A DNA stretch of 64,000 nucleotides from Pyrus communis (Eukaryota > Streptophyta > Magnoliopsida > Rosales > Rosaceae): assembly GCF_963583255.1 (NCBI RefSeq), contig NC_084811.1, forward strand, positions 17,998,088-18,062,087, given 5' to 3'. Both the position numbers and the translations under genes were made by a program. Every line of letters starts with the position of its first letter. The first letter of the stretch is position 1. Shown piece after piece: positions 32,595 through 45,900 of the stretch. The notes under the pieces were generated by a model. It had not been told where the DNA came from. It saw nothing but the letters and a program-made list of their open reading frames with translations, and did no database searches.

Positions 32595-35500
32595 TCGAGC
32601 ATGACTCCCATCAACGTCGATGGAAGTATTCTTAAGATGAAGGCTTTTCCATTCTCTTTGATGGACAAAGCCAAGGATTGGTTGTGCGACTTAGCTCCCG
32701 GAACCGTCACATCATGGGAGAGCATGAAGAGGGCTTTTCTGGAGAAGTTTTTCCCAACTTCTCGAATCATCCTTTTACGAAAAAGGATAAGTGGAATACA
32801 GCAAGAAGAAGGTGAGTCTTTCCCTACGTATTATGAACGATTTAAATCACTTGTTGCTTCTTGTCCACAGCATCAGATGAAGGAGGAGTTGCTTCTTCAG
32901 TACTTCTACGAGGGGCTCCTACCAATCGAACGTCAAATGCTCGATGCCTCAGCGGGTGGAGCATTGGTGGACAAGACACCCAGGGATGCTAAGGTTTTGA
33001 TCGCTAACCGAGCGTTGAACGCTCAACAGTACGAAGGAGTAGGCCAAAGAGGACCCCCACGACAACAAGTACATGAGGTAAGTTCCACACCCGACATTCA
33101 TTCACAATTAGCTAATCTTACTTCCATTGTGTCTCAGATGGCCGAAGGAATGAGGGTGCAAGGACCAATTGTGTGCGGAGTATGTTCTATCCAAGGACAT
33201 GCTTCTAAGAAGTGCCCACAACTCATTGAAAATGGTGGATGGGAAAACGCTAATGCCATTGGATTTCAGGGCCAAAACCAACCAAGGAACGATCCATACT
33301 CGAACACTTATAATCCAGGATGGAGAGACCATCCTAACTTCAAATGGAGGGAGCCCCAACAACCACCACAACAAGGAGGCTTTAGGCAACAACCCCCGAG
33401 CGTCTACAATAAGCCATACGTCCCCACCCAAGCACCTCCACAATCTGCCCAAACAAGTTCAGGTAACACTTTAGACAATGATACACTTCTTAAGTTACTA
33501 ACGAATTTGTCTCAGGGGCAGGAAAATCAAGCCAAAGCCATGCAAAACCAAGATAAGAGGGTGGAGCAATTGGAGAAACAAATTGGGCAGATTGCAGATT
33601 TTGTAGGGAAGTTTCGTGAGCAAGGCCAACTTCCTAGTTCTACCATTCCAAACCCCAAGGGAGGCTTCGAAAATGCAAAGGCCATACTTTTGAGAAGTGG
33701 AAAAGAAGTCGGGGCAGGTCCTACACCATCACCATCAAGCCCCGAAGAGGATGAAAAACGAAGAATTGAAGAGGAGGAATCAAGACAACCCACGGCAAAG
33801 GTGGACATACCTTTGCCGCAAGCTTCAAATGTTCCAGAAGTGTCAAATTCGGCCAATAAAGGTAAAAATGTGTCAAATTCAGTTCCTACTAATGCTTTCC
33901 CTTCGAATGTTCCTTTTCCTAGTAGGTTCATGCAAACGAAGAAAGAAGAAGCCGAGAAGGACATCCTTGAGACATTCTGGAAAGTTCAAGTGAACATACC
34001 CTTTTTGGATGCAATCAAGCAAGTCCCGAGGTACGCCAAGTTTCTAAAGGAGCTTTGCACCACGAGGAAGAGGAGGGCGACCAAGGAAGTGGTAAAGGTA
34101 GGTGAGAATGTCTCTGCCATCTTGCAACGCAAACTACCCCCCAAATGCAAAGATCCGGGTAGTTTTACCATTCCTTGTGTGATAGGTAATACTCGTTTCG
34201 AATCTGCCATGTTAGACTTAGGTGCTTCTATAAATGTTATGCCATATTCAATTTATACATCTATGAACCTAGGAGTATTGAAAAATGATGGTGTAATTAT
34301 ACAATTGGCCGATAGATCCAACGCCTATCCAAAGGGAGTTTTGGAAGATGTGTTAGTGCAGGTAAATCATTTAATCTTTCCGGCGGACTTCTATGTGCTC
34401 GAGATGGATGAATCTGACCATGCCCCTACGTTGCCAATCCTACTTGGCTGGCCATTTATGAAGACGGCTCGGACAAAGATTGATGTGTTTAATGGAACTT
34501 TGTCCATGGAATTTGATGGGGAAGTTGTTAATTTTAGTCTTTCTGATTCTATTAAGTATCCTAGTGAGGATCATTCATGTTTCTCCATTGATGTAATTGA
34601 CTCTTTGGCGCAGGGATATATGGAAGATTTGAATGCCGATGCGCTTGAAAACGTCATTACAAGAAGCATGGAGCTCAAAACCAAGCAAGGGGAATTGATG
34701 CTAGGCCACGACACACACATTCCAATGCATGCCGTGCACCCTAGTGAGGAATGTATGGAGTTGGTTGCTGCCCTAGAGTCACTGCCTAGGCACGAGGGTA
34801 AATTTTCTAACTTTGAGTCAATTCCCATTTCGACTAATAAGTTGCTTCCATCCATAGTTCAGGCATCTACCCTTGATCTCAAACCACTACCGGGCCATTT
34901 GAAGTACATTTTCTTGGGGGAAGAGGAGACATTACCGGCCATTATTTCTTCATCACTCACGGCACAAGAAGAAGGGAAACTAGTGCGTGTTTTGAAGGAG
35001 TTCAAATCTGCCTTAGGTTGGACGTTGGCCGATATCAAAGGTATTAGTCCCGCCACATGTATGCATCACATATTTCTTGAGGAGGGGGCCAAACCAACTA
35101 GAGAGGCTCAACGCCGTCTCAACCCTCCGATGATGGAAGTAGTGAAGAATGAGATAATCAAACTCCTTGATTGTGGAGTCATCTATCCTATCTCGGATAG
35201 TAAGTGGGTTTCACCTATCCAATGTGTGCCAAAGAAATCTGGAGTGACGGTTGTGGAGAACGCAGAGAATGAGTTGGTGCCCACTCGAGTCCAAACCGGT
35301 TGGCGCGTATGCACTGATTATAGGAAGATAAACGCCACCACGAGGAAGGACCACTTCCCATTGCCGTTCCTAGATCAAATGTTGGAAAGGTTAGCAGGTT
35401 ATTCATTTTATTGTTTTCTTGATGGATACTCTGGTTATAATCAAATTGTTATTGCCCCGGATGATCAAGAAAATACCACTTTTACATGCCCCTTTGGTAC

Positions 35501-37247
35501 ATTTGCTTATCGTCGCATGCCATTTGGTTTATGTAATGCACCTGCTACATTTCAAAGATGCATGATGAGCATATTTTCAGATTATGTTGAGGAAATTATT
35601 GAGGTTTTTATGGATGATTTCAGTGTGTTTGGTAATTCATTTGATGGTTGTTTGAGTAATCTTAGTTTGATTTTGAACCGTTGTGTTGAAACAAATCTTG
35701 TGCTTAATTGGGAAAAATGTCACTTCATGGTTAAACAAGGTATTGTTTTAGGACATATTATTTCTGAAAAAGGCATTGAAGTAGATAAATCTAAGGTAGA
35801 CCTTGTTCGTCACTTACCCTCTCCAACTTCGGTTAGAGAGGTTCGTTCGTTTCTTGGTCACGCAAGTTTTTATAGGCGGTTTATAAAGGATTTCTCCAAG
35901 ATTGCACAGCCACTATGTCGATTGCTGCAAAAAGAGGTGGCTTTTGAGTTTGATGATGCATGCTCCATGGCATTCAAGCACTTAAAGGAGGCTCTCACTT
36001 CGGCTCCCATTATCACACCTCCAGATTGGAGCCTTCCATTCGAGTTGATGTGTGATGCTTCAGACTATGCGATTGGTGCTGTTTTGGGGCAGCGAAAGAA
36101 CAAACAACCTCATGTTATTTATTATGCATCTAGAACACTAAATGATGCTCAATTAAATTACTCAACTACTGAAAAAGAATTACTTGCTGTAGTATTTGCA
36201 TTAGATAAGTTTCGGTCATACTTACTTGGTACTAAAGTTATTATTTTTACTGATCATGCAGCTCTCAAGTATTTGCTCACAAAAAAGGAGGCCAAGCCTA
36301 GACTAATTCGATGGCTGTTGCTTCTACAAGAGTTTGACATTGAGATTCGGGATAAGAAGGGCATGGAGAATGTGGTGGCTGACCACCAAAGCCGAATGGT
36401 GCATAATGAGGAGTCCATACCCATTGCAGAGACATTCCCCGATGAACAATTGCTATCCATAAAGGTTAGTACACCGTGGTATGCCGATTTAGTTAATTTT
36501 TTGGTGTCAAAACGTATTCCAAGTGAGTTCAATAGGCACCAACGTGACAAACTTAGGCATGATGCACGGTTTTATGTGTGGGATGATCCATACTTATGGA
36601 AATTTTGTCCTGATCAGATTATACGTCGTTGTGTCCATGATTCTGAATGTCATTCAATTTTGAGTTTTTGTCATACATATGCATGTGGAGGGCACTTTGG
36701 CACACAACGCACGGCCCTCAAAGTGTTACAATGTGGATTTTATTGGCCTAGTATTTTTAAGGATGCTAGAACGTTTTGCTTAACATGTGATAAATGCCAA
36801 AGAATGGGTGGCATTAGTGCAAAGGACCAAATGCCGCAGGTTTCTATCTTAAATGTTGAAATTTTTGATGTTTGGGGTATTGATTTTATGGGTCCCTTCC
36901 CTTCATCGTATGGTTTCATGTATATTTTGCTTGCGGTTGATTATGTGTCAAAATGGGTGGAAGCCAAGGCCACCCGGACTAATGATTCTAGAGTGGTTGC
37001 AGATTTTATTAGAACTAACATTTTTGCAAGGTTTGGAATGCCACGAGTGATCATTAGTGATGGAGGGTCACACTTTTGCAATCGGACCTTTGAAGCGTTA
37101 TTGAGGAAATACCATGTCACCCACAAGGTTTCTACACCTTACCATCCTCAAACGAATGGCCAAGCCGAGGTTTCCAACCGAGAGATCAAGCAAATACTTG
37201 AGAGGATGAAAAGACAAACTAGTCTTCTATCACACAAAAAAAAATGA
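32595..37247 (+). CDS. E2 gag-pol, 3' part, truncated in integrase
   Basis: This continues the gag of 10871-11269 in the same frame after the E3 array; an open frame starting upstream at 32544 only borrows LTR sequence. Numbering from 32595: gag core ([20 protein letters not shown]), zinc knuckle C-x2-C-x4-H-x4-C from Cys194, aspartic protease DLGAS at 541-545, RT about 840-1060 with FMDD at 1005-1008, RNase H from DASDYAIG at 1154, and integrase HHCC zinc site from about 1358. The catalytic triad is D1430, D1489 and E1525 (D-x35-E). DLGAS, FMDDF and the tRNA-Asp PBS together indicate the Athila lineage. Only about eight family residues follow the Glu before unrelated sequence, so the integrase C-terminus and the whole 3' end of E2 are lost. 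No stop interrupts this 1550-codon stretch. Confidence 0.92.
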   Translation, partial: SSMTPINVDGSILKMKAFPFSLMDKAKDWLCDLAPGTVTSWESMKRAFLEKFFPTSRIILLRKRISGIQQEEGESFPTYYERFKSLVASCPQHQMKEELLLQYFYEGLLPIERQMLDASAGGALVDKTPRDAKVLIANRALNAQQYEGVGQRGPPRQQVHEVSSTPDIHSQLANLTSIVSQMAEGMRVQGPIVCGVCSIQGHASKKCPQLIENGGWENANAIGFQGQNQPRNDPYSNTYNPGWRDHPNFKWREPQQPPQQGGFRQQPPSVYNKPYVPTQAPPQSAQTSSGNTLDNDTLLKLLTNLSQGQENQAKAMQNQDKRVEQLEKQIGQIADFVGKFREQGQLPSSTIPNPKGGFENAKAILLRSGKEVGAGPTPSPSSPEEDEKRRIEEEESRQPTAKVDIPLPQASNVPEVSNSANKGKNVSNSVPTNAFPSNVPFPSRFMQTKKEEAEKDILETFWKVQVNIPFLDAIKQVPRYAKFLKELCTTRKRRATKEVVKVGENVSAILQRKLPPKCKDPGSFTIPCVIGNTRFESAMLDLGASINVMPYSIYTSMNLGVLKNDGVIIQLADRSNAYPKGVLEDVLVQVNHLIFPADFYVLEMDESDHAPTLPILLGWPFMKTARTKIDVFNGTLSMEFDGEVVNFSLSDSIKYPSEDHSCFSIDVIDSLAQGYMEDLNADALENVITRSMELKTKQGELMLGHDTHIPMHAVHPSEECMELVAALESLPRHEGKFSNFESIPISTNKLLPSIVQASTLDLKPLPGHLKYIFLGEEETLPAIISSSLTAQEEGKLVRVLKEFKSALGWTLADIKGISPATCMHHIFLEEGAKPTREAQRRLNPPMMEVVKNEIIKLLDCGVIYPISDSKWVSPIQCVPKKSGVTVVENAENELVPTRVQTGWRVCTDYRKINATTRKDHFPLPFLDQMLERLAGYSFYCFLDGYSGYNQIVIAPDDQENTTFTCPFGTFAYRRMPFGLCNAPATFQRCMMSIFSDYVEEIIEVFMDDFSVFGNSFDGCLSNLSLILNRCVETNLVLNWEKCHFMVKQGIVLGHIISEKGIEVDKSKVDLVRHLPSPTSVREVRSFLGHASFYRRFIKDFSKIAQPLCRLLQKEVAFEFDDACSMAFKHLKEALTSAPIITPPDWSLPFELMCDASDYAIGAVLGQRKNKQPHVIYYASRTLNDAQLNYSTTEKELLAVVFALDKFRSYLLGTKVIIFTDHAALKYLLTKKEAKPRLIRWLLLLQEFDIEIRDKKGMENVVADHQSRMVHNEESIPIAETFPDEQLLSIKVSTPWYADLVNFLVSKRIPSEFNRHQRDKLRHDARFYVWDDPYLWKFCPDQIIRRCVHDSECHSILSFCHTYACGGHFGTQRTALKVLQCGFYWPSIFKDARTFCLTCDKCQRMGGISAKDQMPQVSILNVEIFDVWGIDFMGPFPSSYGFMYILLAVDYVSKWVEAKATRTNDSRVVADFIRTNIFARFGMPRVIISDGGSHFCNRTFEALLRKYHVTHKVSTPYHPQTNGQAEVSNREIKQILERMKRQTSLLSHKKK

Positions 37248-37730
37248 TGGACAATAATGTAATTTCACATGTCCAAATTTTACAGTTTTTTATTGAAGCC
37301 TCACCTGCAAGTGATATTAAAATACCTCCAATATTTATAAAATAAAAGATAAAAAAATAAAAAAATAAACCAAAAACAAAAACCTCCCACTCCCCCCACG
37401 TTCTCTCTCTCCCCCTCTCTCTCCGTCCTTCCCTCTCTCCTTCTCATTTTCTAAAAAACTGTGTTCATACACACAAAGTGTGTAGGTAAATGCTAGTATC
37501 TAATATAATAAAATCCAAAGAAAAAAAAAATCCATCTAACGGCCCAAATTTCAATCCAACGGCTAAAATAATTGAAATTTTTTTGTTCATGTGCTTCATA
37601 TTCTTTCGTAGTGTTCCACCAGTTTTATAGTGTTGCTTTAGTGATTTTTCTAAAAATGAATAATAAGACTCTTCACGTTGTTGCTTTTGTTCTAATTCAA
37701 TCCAAAGCATGACACTTGAAGGAATAGTAA
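37248..37730. other. Unassigned A/T-rich and CT-rich stretch
   Basis: It begins where E2 integrase breaks off. A pyrimidine-rich run (CTCTCTCTCC type) covers about 37400-37445, and A/T runs lie at 37340-37380. No open frame, LTR end or TSD is recognisable. Confidence 0.4.
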
Positions 37731-37844
37731 GACACTTAGTACCACAATCTAGTGATATTTTTCTTCACTTGTAAGTGAGGTCTTAGGTTTTTGTTAAAGA
37801 TAAATTTGAACCACATTATTGGTAGTCCATTGTGAGGTTTTAGC
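37731..37844 (+). repeat. Degenerate SINE-like remnant
   Basis: The string CTTCACTTGTAAGTGAGGTC, then TTAGGTTTTTG and AATTTGAACCACATTATTGG, resembles a short repeat I remember from apple and pear DNA. That repeat has a tRNA-type box B (GGTTCGATTCTC), which is mutated here. This is memory-based and could be wrong; no TSD was found. Confidence 0.3.
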
Positions 37845-40800
37845 CGTAATACCCTGAAAATTTCAGAAATTATGTGGATATTCATGTTGTTGTTTAGGTG
37901 GAGGAAATCACAAATAGATCGATTTATGGTTATGAAATTCGAAGGGAAAATGTGAAATCCCGCTTTTGGATTAATAATTAATTATGTCGTATAATTTTTC
38001 GTTAAGTGGAGAATGACGAAAAATGCCCTATTTGGTTAGCGTAATTATACGAGGATGTATTTTATCCTCATATATTTTATCGTAATTCTTGAAATATTTG
38101 AATAGATGACAACCCTACGAGTGTGTAGGTGCAAACAAATCTTAATTCTAAGTTACAACGGAGAAGTTACGAGCTCGGAAGTGGTGAGACCTTTTGGACA
38201 CGTGGACTTACTATTAATAGAAAGTCTCTATAATTAGATAGCCAAAATTAGGAAGTTTCCAGAAAGAGGAAAACTGACCAAAAATGCCCAGAAACCCCAA
38301 CCCAATTCGTGACCCAGTTGACTCCTGTGACATCTCATTTTCTGACGCCGATTCCGGCCAACTCCGGTGGATTTTTTCGACGCCACCACCACCACCTTGA
38401 AGCTCTCACTCCCCTCTACAAAATTGAACCAAGAACCACCTTGATTAGCCACCACATGTGGCGGTGTGAGGCCATAAAAACTAATGAAAACCAATGGTGC
38501 TCCGGCCACCCTTTTCATTTTTCTAGTGAATCGGCAAAGCAATGGCCGATGCCACTACTTGGGTTTTGTAGCCCATCATCCCAGGGGTAAATCCCGACTA
38601 GTTTTGATCCCGTTGGACCATCATCGTGGGCGACGAATCGACATTGGGAAGCTTTAGGCACCCGCTGGTTTTATCAGAGGAATTGACCCTCTTCCATCCA
38701 CTTTTGGACTTCATGGCAGGTATAAAAATTGTTCCTCTTGTTGAGCTCTATCTTCCTGTAAATTTTGGTAGAATTTGGAGTTAGATGAAAAAGTGGGTTT
38801 CCGGTCGCCGAAAACCACCACGCACGACGGCGCGTGGGGGAGAATCTGTTTACATGGATTTTTATCAGTGGGACATCCTTGATGTCCTAAGCCCACATCC
38901 AAAGTTTGTTCGTTGAAATTTGATGCAATGATTCGAATATTCAAATTTTTGGATAATTATACCGCCGTACGATTTTTTTTAATTGACGACCATTTAACCG
39001 GTGGATCATCACCAAACTTTGAGACATTATAGTACATAATATTTGAGAACCTTAGGAACTTACTAATTGGGAATCCAACATATGGATTTTCCCGAATTGG
39101 ATTTGCAAGCTAGCAAATTAAAACGTCGACCGCCACTCGAATGTTGTGATTGGTAGAGTTCCGACCGTTGGATCAAAATGAAATTTTAGTATATTGTTCT
39201 AAAAGCGTAATGTGAACTACGAATGGCTTAATCCCTTAGTAGGGTATGTAGGTAGTCTAACGAGAAGGTTAGATCCAGCCATAATAAAATACCTGAGATT
39301 AATCTTTTAGTGAAATTTGCTAAGAAAATGAATTTGGGGCCTATCTAAGTAATTGATGCGTGAGTTATACACACACAAATTAAACCCTCTTTTTGTCAAA
39401 TTGTAGTAAGTATGTAAGTAGGGATCGTTCTGGACCGGGGATTAGGAGGGATTGTTAATCACTTGGATTTGACTCAAAAACGTAAAAACACAATATAAAA
39501 CACAATACTAGACTCAAAGAATGCAAAACTAAACTTTAAAACACTAAGACAAACCAAAAGACTCAAAACAAGTTCAAAAGACTCAAAACTGCCTAAAAAC
39601 ACTAACTAGGCAGTTTCTGACCTTAATCCCAATTTTGGACGAATTTAAGATTATGGCTTGATTCAAAACACTTTAAAACATAAACTAAACAGATTCTAAG
39701 CACTAAAGAACAAGAAAGTAAAGGGGGGTTTTGATTTGACGAAAATTGAAATAACAAAACAAGTTAATAAACTAAGCAGATTGTAAAACGAATTTGGATT
39801 TAATGGATGGAATGAAGGCTAGCTAAGGGGTTCATCTCCACACATGTTATACTTGCATATAAAACGATTTCCAATTGCTTTTCAATAAACCATGAATTCT
39901 CAACGCCCCAGATTAACCGTGAACTGCACTAATTAACCCTCAGATTTTCCTAACGTTATTGAATTGGATGATTGCATACGACAACCCAAAGCATTCCCCA
40001 CAAGTTCCCTATATGGACTGCATAATAGAGATACAAGCAAGAATCATTAAGTTCTTTGAAAACCATAATCATTGACGAAGCACTCGTTACTATGAACTGC
40101 ATGAAACTTATGCCAAGAATTTACTTAACGCAATTGAGCTCATCAACTTTTACTACTTGTGAATATAAGTTTGTAACGATTAGGTGAAACTCACTTATAT
40201 TCTAGCGTCATATTCATGCATGAAAATTAAGCGTGCACTCTCAATAAACATACATAAATAAGTTATCAATCAAACAGTTAAACAAATTGAATTCACAACT
40301 TATGAAATGCAATTAGAAGTAATCAAATCATAAGGCAAGCATAAACATATATTTTGAATCCCCCCTAGCCAAGGGGGGTTTAGTTCCTCATACGTACAAA
40401 ACAAAGAGAATTGAAATTAAACATTGAATTCAAAGGAAAAGAAACACCTAAACATTCCAACAACTCAAACTTGAATTGTATGAACGTTTAGGCCCGCTTC
40501 TCTTCCTCTTTGTTGTAGCACAAGGTCTAAGGTGAGTTTTGGGGATTATAGATGATGTAGAATGGAGTGGGGTGGTAGGATAGTGTTTTGGAGAGATGGG
40601 AAGCCACGACCAAGGGATGATTTCTGGTGGTGTTTGGATTAGTAGGGAACTCACGGCAAAGGGAAGTGTTGTTGGTGTGTTTCTGAATATGGGAATGTTG
40701 TGTATGAATGCATTGCATGGTTTTATAGGGAGAGAAAGGGGTGAATGTGCATGTGGCTGATTTGTGGTGCAATGATGAAACGCAAAGTGCATGTGGCTGA

Positions 40801-41567
40801 TTTGTGGTGCAATGATGAAAGGTTTTGCATGGCTCAAAGGGAGTTTTCTGTGGTGAATGGGAATGCAATCTGAAATGGGAGAGCATGTGGATTAAAGGGG
40901 GGATGCATATGGGTGAATGTGTGGCTGCATGGTTGAATAATTAAAGGGTGCATGTGGGTTGGAAATGCATGTGGAATGGCTGGAATAAAGGGTGAATGTG
41001 CATGTGCTTTGACAGCTAGGTTGAATTAATTAAAGGGAGTGCATGTGGCTGCAATGGATTAAAGAGTGGGAGATGGAATGGGATGCACGGCAATGATGGT
41101 TGGGAAAAGTTGCTGAATGATGAAGGGGGAAATATGACAGCTAGGTTGGTTGGTGGCTGCCATGGAGGTGTGGAATGATGATGGGATGGGTGGATTTCTG
41201 GGATGGTGGATGCACGGCACAAGAGGATTGTAATGGTGTGTGGTGTTGCTTGTGGCTGAATGAATGGATGGAATGGTGTGTGGTTGGCACGGCATAAGGG
41301 GATTGTCTCCTTTGGTCTTCAATTTCGTCCATCTACTTGGCTTTAAGCATATGCAATCCATTTAATGCCCCAAACTACTCCAAAATGCACCAAAATGCAC
41401 TTTCTTGCTCCTTTAGCCCGTTGGACCTACAAACACACGAAAATAGCTTAAAGTACTAAAATTACTAAGTACTAGCAACATAAATGCAAGAAAACAAGCA
41501 AACTAAGGCGCATAAATATGCTCCTATCAGTAATTAGCTTCCGAATTAGAAATTTCGGGTTGTTACA
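37845..41567 (+). mobile_element. Chromovirus-type LTR (Tekay/Del-like), split by a solo LTR
   Basis: The left end near 37845 (GTAATACCCTGAAAATTTC) is like the TGTAACACCC start of Tekay/Del LTRs. The right end AAATTTCGGGTTGTTACA at 41567 is followed by an initiator-Met-type PBS. Minus the nested solo LTR (39354-41529 plus TSD), it is about 1.54 kb. The start base is uncertain through decay. The frames inside are not coding. Confidence 0.65.
39354..41529 (-). mobile_element. Solo LTR, reverse, TSD GTAAT
   Basis: The + strand runs from TGATGCGTGAGTTATAC to ATATGCTCCTATCA (2176 bp), the Athila-like LTR in reverse. It is flanked by GTAAT at 39349-39353 and 41530-41534. TATAAAA lies on the minus strand near 40731-40737. 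It sits inside the chromovirus LTR, near its 3' end. Confidence 0.95.
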
Positions 41568-41570
41568 AAA

Positions 41571-41587
41571 TTGGTATCAAGGTGAAT
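41571..41587 (+). promoter_or_regulatory. Degenerate chromovirus primer-binding site
   Basis: TTGGTATCAAGGTGAATG resembles the TGGTATCAGAGC sequence complementary to initiator tRNA-Met, with changes after ATCA. It lies 3 bp after the LTR end. Confidence 0.5.
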
Positions 41588-41752
41588 GATCCAACTTCGT
41601 AATTTGTTATATTCTTGAATTCTTATTGCTGTGAAATATGATATGCAATGTGAACGCATTATTTTGTGAACAATATGCTACGTGAATTATGATTTGCATT
41701 GATTTGCATTATTCATAATTTCTATGATTAATGTGGCATTAATGTGAGATAT
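41588..41752 (+). other. Remnant leader of the chromovirus element
   Basis: About 165 bp of A/T-rich sequence with no coding content lie between the chromovirus PBS and the Tat LTR. The rest of that element is beyond the Tat insertion or lost. Confidence 0.4.
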
Positions 41753-42889
41753 TGTTTGTGCCCAAAATAATATTGTTGGGCTGTGTATAGGTTTGTGCTC
41801 GGCCCAAAACCATGTCAAAAGTACTATGGGCTGTCTGGTGATTCTGGGCCATTCAACAAGGATGGTTGAGTCCTATCACAAGAAGGAGTAGTTCAGATAA
41901 GCAAAGGGGTCGAGGAAGTCCTAGTGCAATTAAGATTCTCGACCAACAATGAATAAAGCCCTAAAAATGGGTGAGTTCAAAGTCCTAATGGGAGTAGGGT
42001 TGTTCGAAGCAAAGTTGGAACAAAACAAGGAATCCAAGTCCAGATATGAGGTTAATTCAATCTCAAGAAGGAGTTGGTGCTATAAATACAAGACATCATG
42101 CAACAATTCGGGACCTTCAATTCAACACACAATTGCCCTGCACAAAACCTCTCAAACATCTTGAGATCTTTTACTTTCTTTTTCCCGCTGACACATCTTC
42201 AGTTTGGATAAACAACACTGTGAAGGCAACGGGCAAACACCTTCAGTTTGGATAAACAACACTGTTGCTGTAGAATCAGCCGACCTAGGAGCACCTTCAG
42301 TTTAGATAAATATCACTACGTCGAGGCCAACTGGTTACCTATCCAAGTCTCGGTCGAGAAGGGTTTTTTAATCCTTTTTGGCAGAGGTCATCTTATTAGC
42401 CTTTTTGGCAAAGTAACTTGTTACGAGTTACGACATTTGGCGTACTGGACGCCGAGTGATTTTATGATTGGATACTCACAAGTGAGCTTTAGAGTTCGAC
42501 ATTCTGACGGCCGAACCACATTCACCATCAAGACATACATCACCTTTGAATACTTGTGTCTGTATAGTTTGGTGTCGATTCGACGTGCTTATACTCTTAC
42601 GAATATAATCACTGTGACCGAGTTGGGCGCCGACGATTTGTGAACTTCGCAGAACTAGCAACCTTGTCTTCAGGCTTGAGAATCCAAAGGCCGAGATTTG
42701 TTCCTTCCTCGGCCGCAGTCGCAAGATAAAGAAGTCAACAACGTGCTCAACGCAACATCAACAAATTTTACTTCTCGACCGAGCTCAGTCGACGAGTTGG
42801 CACGCCCCGCATTCAACCGAAAGAAGTAGTTAGCTTATTAGTTACTCGGCCTGCACGCCATGTAGGCTTTGTAATTTTTAGGGTCAACA
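41753..42889 (+). mobile_element. Tat-lineage 5' LTR (about 1.1 kb)
   Basis: The proposed start is TGTTTGTGCCCAAAATAAT and the end is AGGGTCAACA, directly before a PBS-like TTTTGGCACGCCCGGTGGGA. TATAAATA is at 42081-42088. The start is judged from the TG and family resemblance, since the 3' LTR is outside the window. Confidence 0.65.
42188..42320 (+). repeat. Three-unit direct repeat in Tat LTR
   Basis: CTTCAGTTTGGATAAACAAC occurs at about 42188 and 42240, and with changes at about 42293, with spacers of 25-30 bp. It lies about 100 bp downstream of the TATA box, so in the transcribed leader. Confidence 0.75.
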
Positions 42890-42891
42890 TT

Positions 42892-42909
42892 TTGGCACGC
42901 CCGGTGGGA
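42892..42909 (+). promoter_or_regulatory. Tat primer-binding site
   Basis: TTGGCACGCCCGGTGGGA begins 2 bp after the LTR. The TGG start fits a tRNA CCA end; I cannot name the tRNA with confidence. Confidence 0.6.
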
Positions 42910-42933
42910 CCTTGTGCTAGACCTTCGAAGTTC

Positions 42934-45900
42934 ATGACCATTGAGACACAGAAGAAAACAATCATGGGAAAGTCAACAACTGACTTACCAGTGCAAGGCC
43001 TTAGGCAGGATTTGCCTCAGGCGCAAAATCCGATCATTGTTGCGCCGCCCGAGGTTACAAGTGCGACACGTCGAGATAAGGAAATTTGTCTCGGCGGACA
43101 GCCTCGCAACCCAGATATTCCCAACCAAACGGTAGGCATTTTCGTTGAAGGAATAGTGGAAGATTGCGACAAAGATGGTGGGGAGGGTTCTGATCCGCCA
43201 ACTAGGTCGTTTCTTCGAAGACGACTCGATGAACAATATCGACAGGTCGAGCAGTCGATTGGCCAGAAAATGAATGATTTACTAGATGCAATACGAAGCA
43301 ACAGTGATACACAGACCAGAATGCTTGAATTGTTGGTCAGTAAAGCCTTCGGAGATGGCCATGTCGGCCAACCTCGGCAATCTTCTTTTACGAATGTTCC
43401 ATTACAAGCTGAGAAAGGATCCGCTCAGCTACAACCAATTGACTTAGAGAAAAAAGGTGGATCAGGCAATAGATCTGACGAACCGGACCAGGGAGAAGAA
43501 GCAGCATCCGTCAATATGACCGAGGTCCAAAGAATGATAGACTCGGTCCTAAAAAAAGGGCCGAAGTTCCCAAAATTCATCCACCCGTACCCAACTTATG
43601 TAGAAAGGTTCGAATACCCTAGAGGCTTTAAGATCCCCGATTTCAGTCTATCCGCCGGAGAATCGTCTTTATCCTCGTTAGAACATGTGGCTCGGTTCAT
43701 GGCACAATGTGGAGACGTCAATAGTGACTTCCATAAACTACGGCTATTCAACTTTTCACTGACAGAGTTAGCTTTTGCTTGGTACATTAATCTCCCATCA
43801 AACTCCGTCCAAAGTTAGGAGAAATTGGTCGAGAAATTCCATGAACAATTCTATCGACCAGGGATGGAAATATCCATTTCATCATTGGCTAGGATGGCTC
43901 AAGCATCCGACGAATCCCCAATGGAATATTTAACAAGGTTCAAGTCAGCCAGGAATTGGTGTCGAGTACCTCTTCCTGAAGATAAATTCGTCAGAATTTC
44001 CCTAAACGACTTGGACGTGGAATACAAAAAGAAATTCCTGGGGGTAAATATTCGAGATATGTACGAGCTTGCTCAACACGTTGAATAGTATGATTATTTG
44101 CTCCGAGAGGAAAAAATATCGAAGTCCCCATCCCCGGGATCACTATATAAGAATCCCATGGTTAGCTGCGCATTGGCCGAAAACGAGGACCCCCAGTATG
44201 CCAGTGTGGACGCAGCTAAAATAGTGATAGATAAACCATACGTTTGCAAGGCGTTAACTCAAGTAAGTCCCAAAGACGCCAAGACCCGCTCGGCCGCCGA
44301 GGAGATGAGTAAAACATCGAAAGTTTACACTTTCGATATCACCAAAGCCAATGCAATTTTCAACCAGTTGTTGGTAGCAAAGATCATCAAACTTCGGCCA
44401 GGACACAACATCCCTAAGGCCGAAGAATTGAAGGGCAAAACATATTGCAAGTACCATAATTCAAACAAGCATGCTACCAATAATTGCATTGTGTTCCGAG
44501 ACACGATTCAAAATTGGATCGAGAATGGTAAGCTAAAATTCCTGAAGAAACAGATGGCGGTCGACATCAATCTCTTCCCCTCAACAACAATTGGTATGGT
44601 GGATGCTCATCTCCCTAAAAAAAAAAAAGGAAAAAGGAAGGCCAAATACGTCCCGGTGCAACATGTCCATAAGCAGAATGGTCAACCAAGACTGAAGATT
44701 AATTTATTTTCAAATGCACCACCCACGGAACCCTTAGGGCCAACCATCGATGAACCCATGTCAGGTTCTAATTCTTAAGAAACTCATGAATTAATGGTTT
44801 TGTGCGACCACTGTAAAACACGAGGTTAACCTAAAAAGAAGGCATCTTCGGCACCAACTTCAGGCCCACCATCCACGACTGCTACAAAACCGCCAAAGGA
44901 ACTCAGTGCCGGTCCACGACGCCAAATGTTTGAGAGACTCGGCCCACAGGTACAAGCAAAAGACCAGGCCCCAGTCAGACGGCATCTTGACTTTGACGCA
45001 CCATTCTATAATGAGGATTATTACTCGTGCAACTCCAGCAGTTCGGGTTCGTCAGTTGGTCGAAAAACCTTCAAACCGCCCAGGCCACGAGACCAACGTT
45101 GGTATAGTTATAATTCTCTAACTGGCCTATATACGGCGTTATCTAAGTCTCAAAAACATCGTCGCCAGCGGATAGATTGCATGGCTCGACGACAAGAAGC
45201 ACAAGCCAACTCGACTACCCGGTGGCAGCCAAAAGAGGTAGTAGGAAGCGGTGACGATTGGCCGACCCCGACTATCATGACTGAATTACTTGAGGGAAAA
45301 GAGGCAATTGCTCACGACTTTGAGACCACCATTGAAGAGTCTGAGAAATGCATCAAGCTCATTATTCGGCCTGGGGAGATGAGAACTCGTCTTGAGCATT
45401 TTACACAAGAGGCCAAAAGGAAACTTGCTCTGTTACCACTGCCGCAACCGTTAGTCAAAGTATGGCGTAATCTGCACCCTCTATTCCTCGGTGAATCCTT
45501 AGAGTACATGCGGGAATTTCATAAGAAATATTCCGCCAATGGCTTATACGGACTACCCAAGGTATGTCAGGAAGTCCTCAACCTAGCACTAACTTGCCCT
45601 GTTGCTGAGCAAATTATCCAAAAAACTTTCGATCCAGCAATGAAAGCTAGGTTCCAGTATATACGTGAGGCTCGGGTCCTCAGCTTTGAGGTCGACCCCT
45701 ACACAGATATAGACATCGCCAAATTACCCTTTTCACTCGAAGACCTTCAGCATTTACGATATCATTTCAAAGTTTTCTTGGCCGTATCTCTTTTCGGCCT
45801 TTCGACCGATGAGGAAAATCGTGTGGTGCATTTAGACGCATACCTAGACACAATGAACGCCCGCATCGCCTACGAAGAACGAGCCCGTAAAGTACTACAA

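Noticed and set aside
38309..38590. Open frame in the chromovirus LTR with Pro/His-rich translation.
   Set aside because: It lies wholly inside an LTR, has no family resemblance, and an equal frame exists on the other strand.
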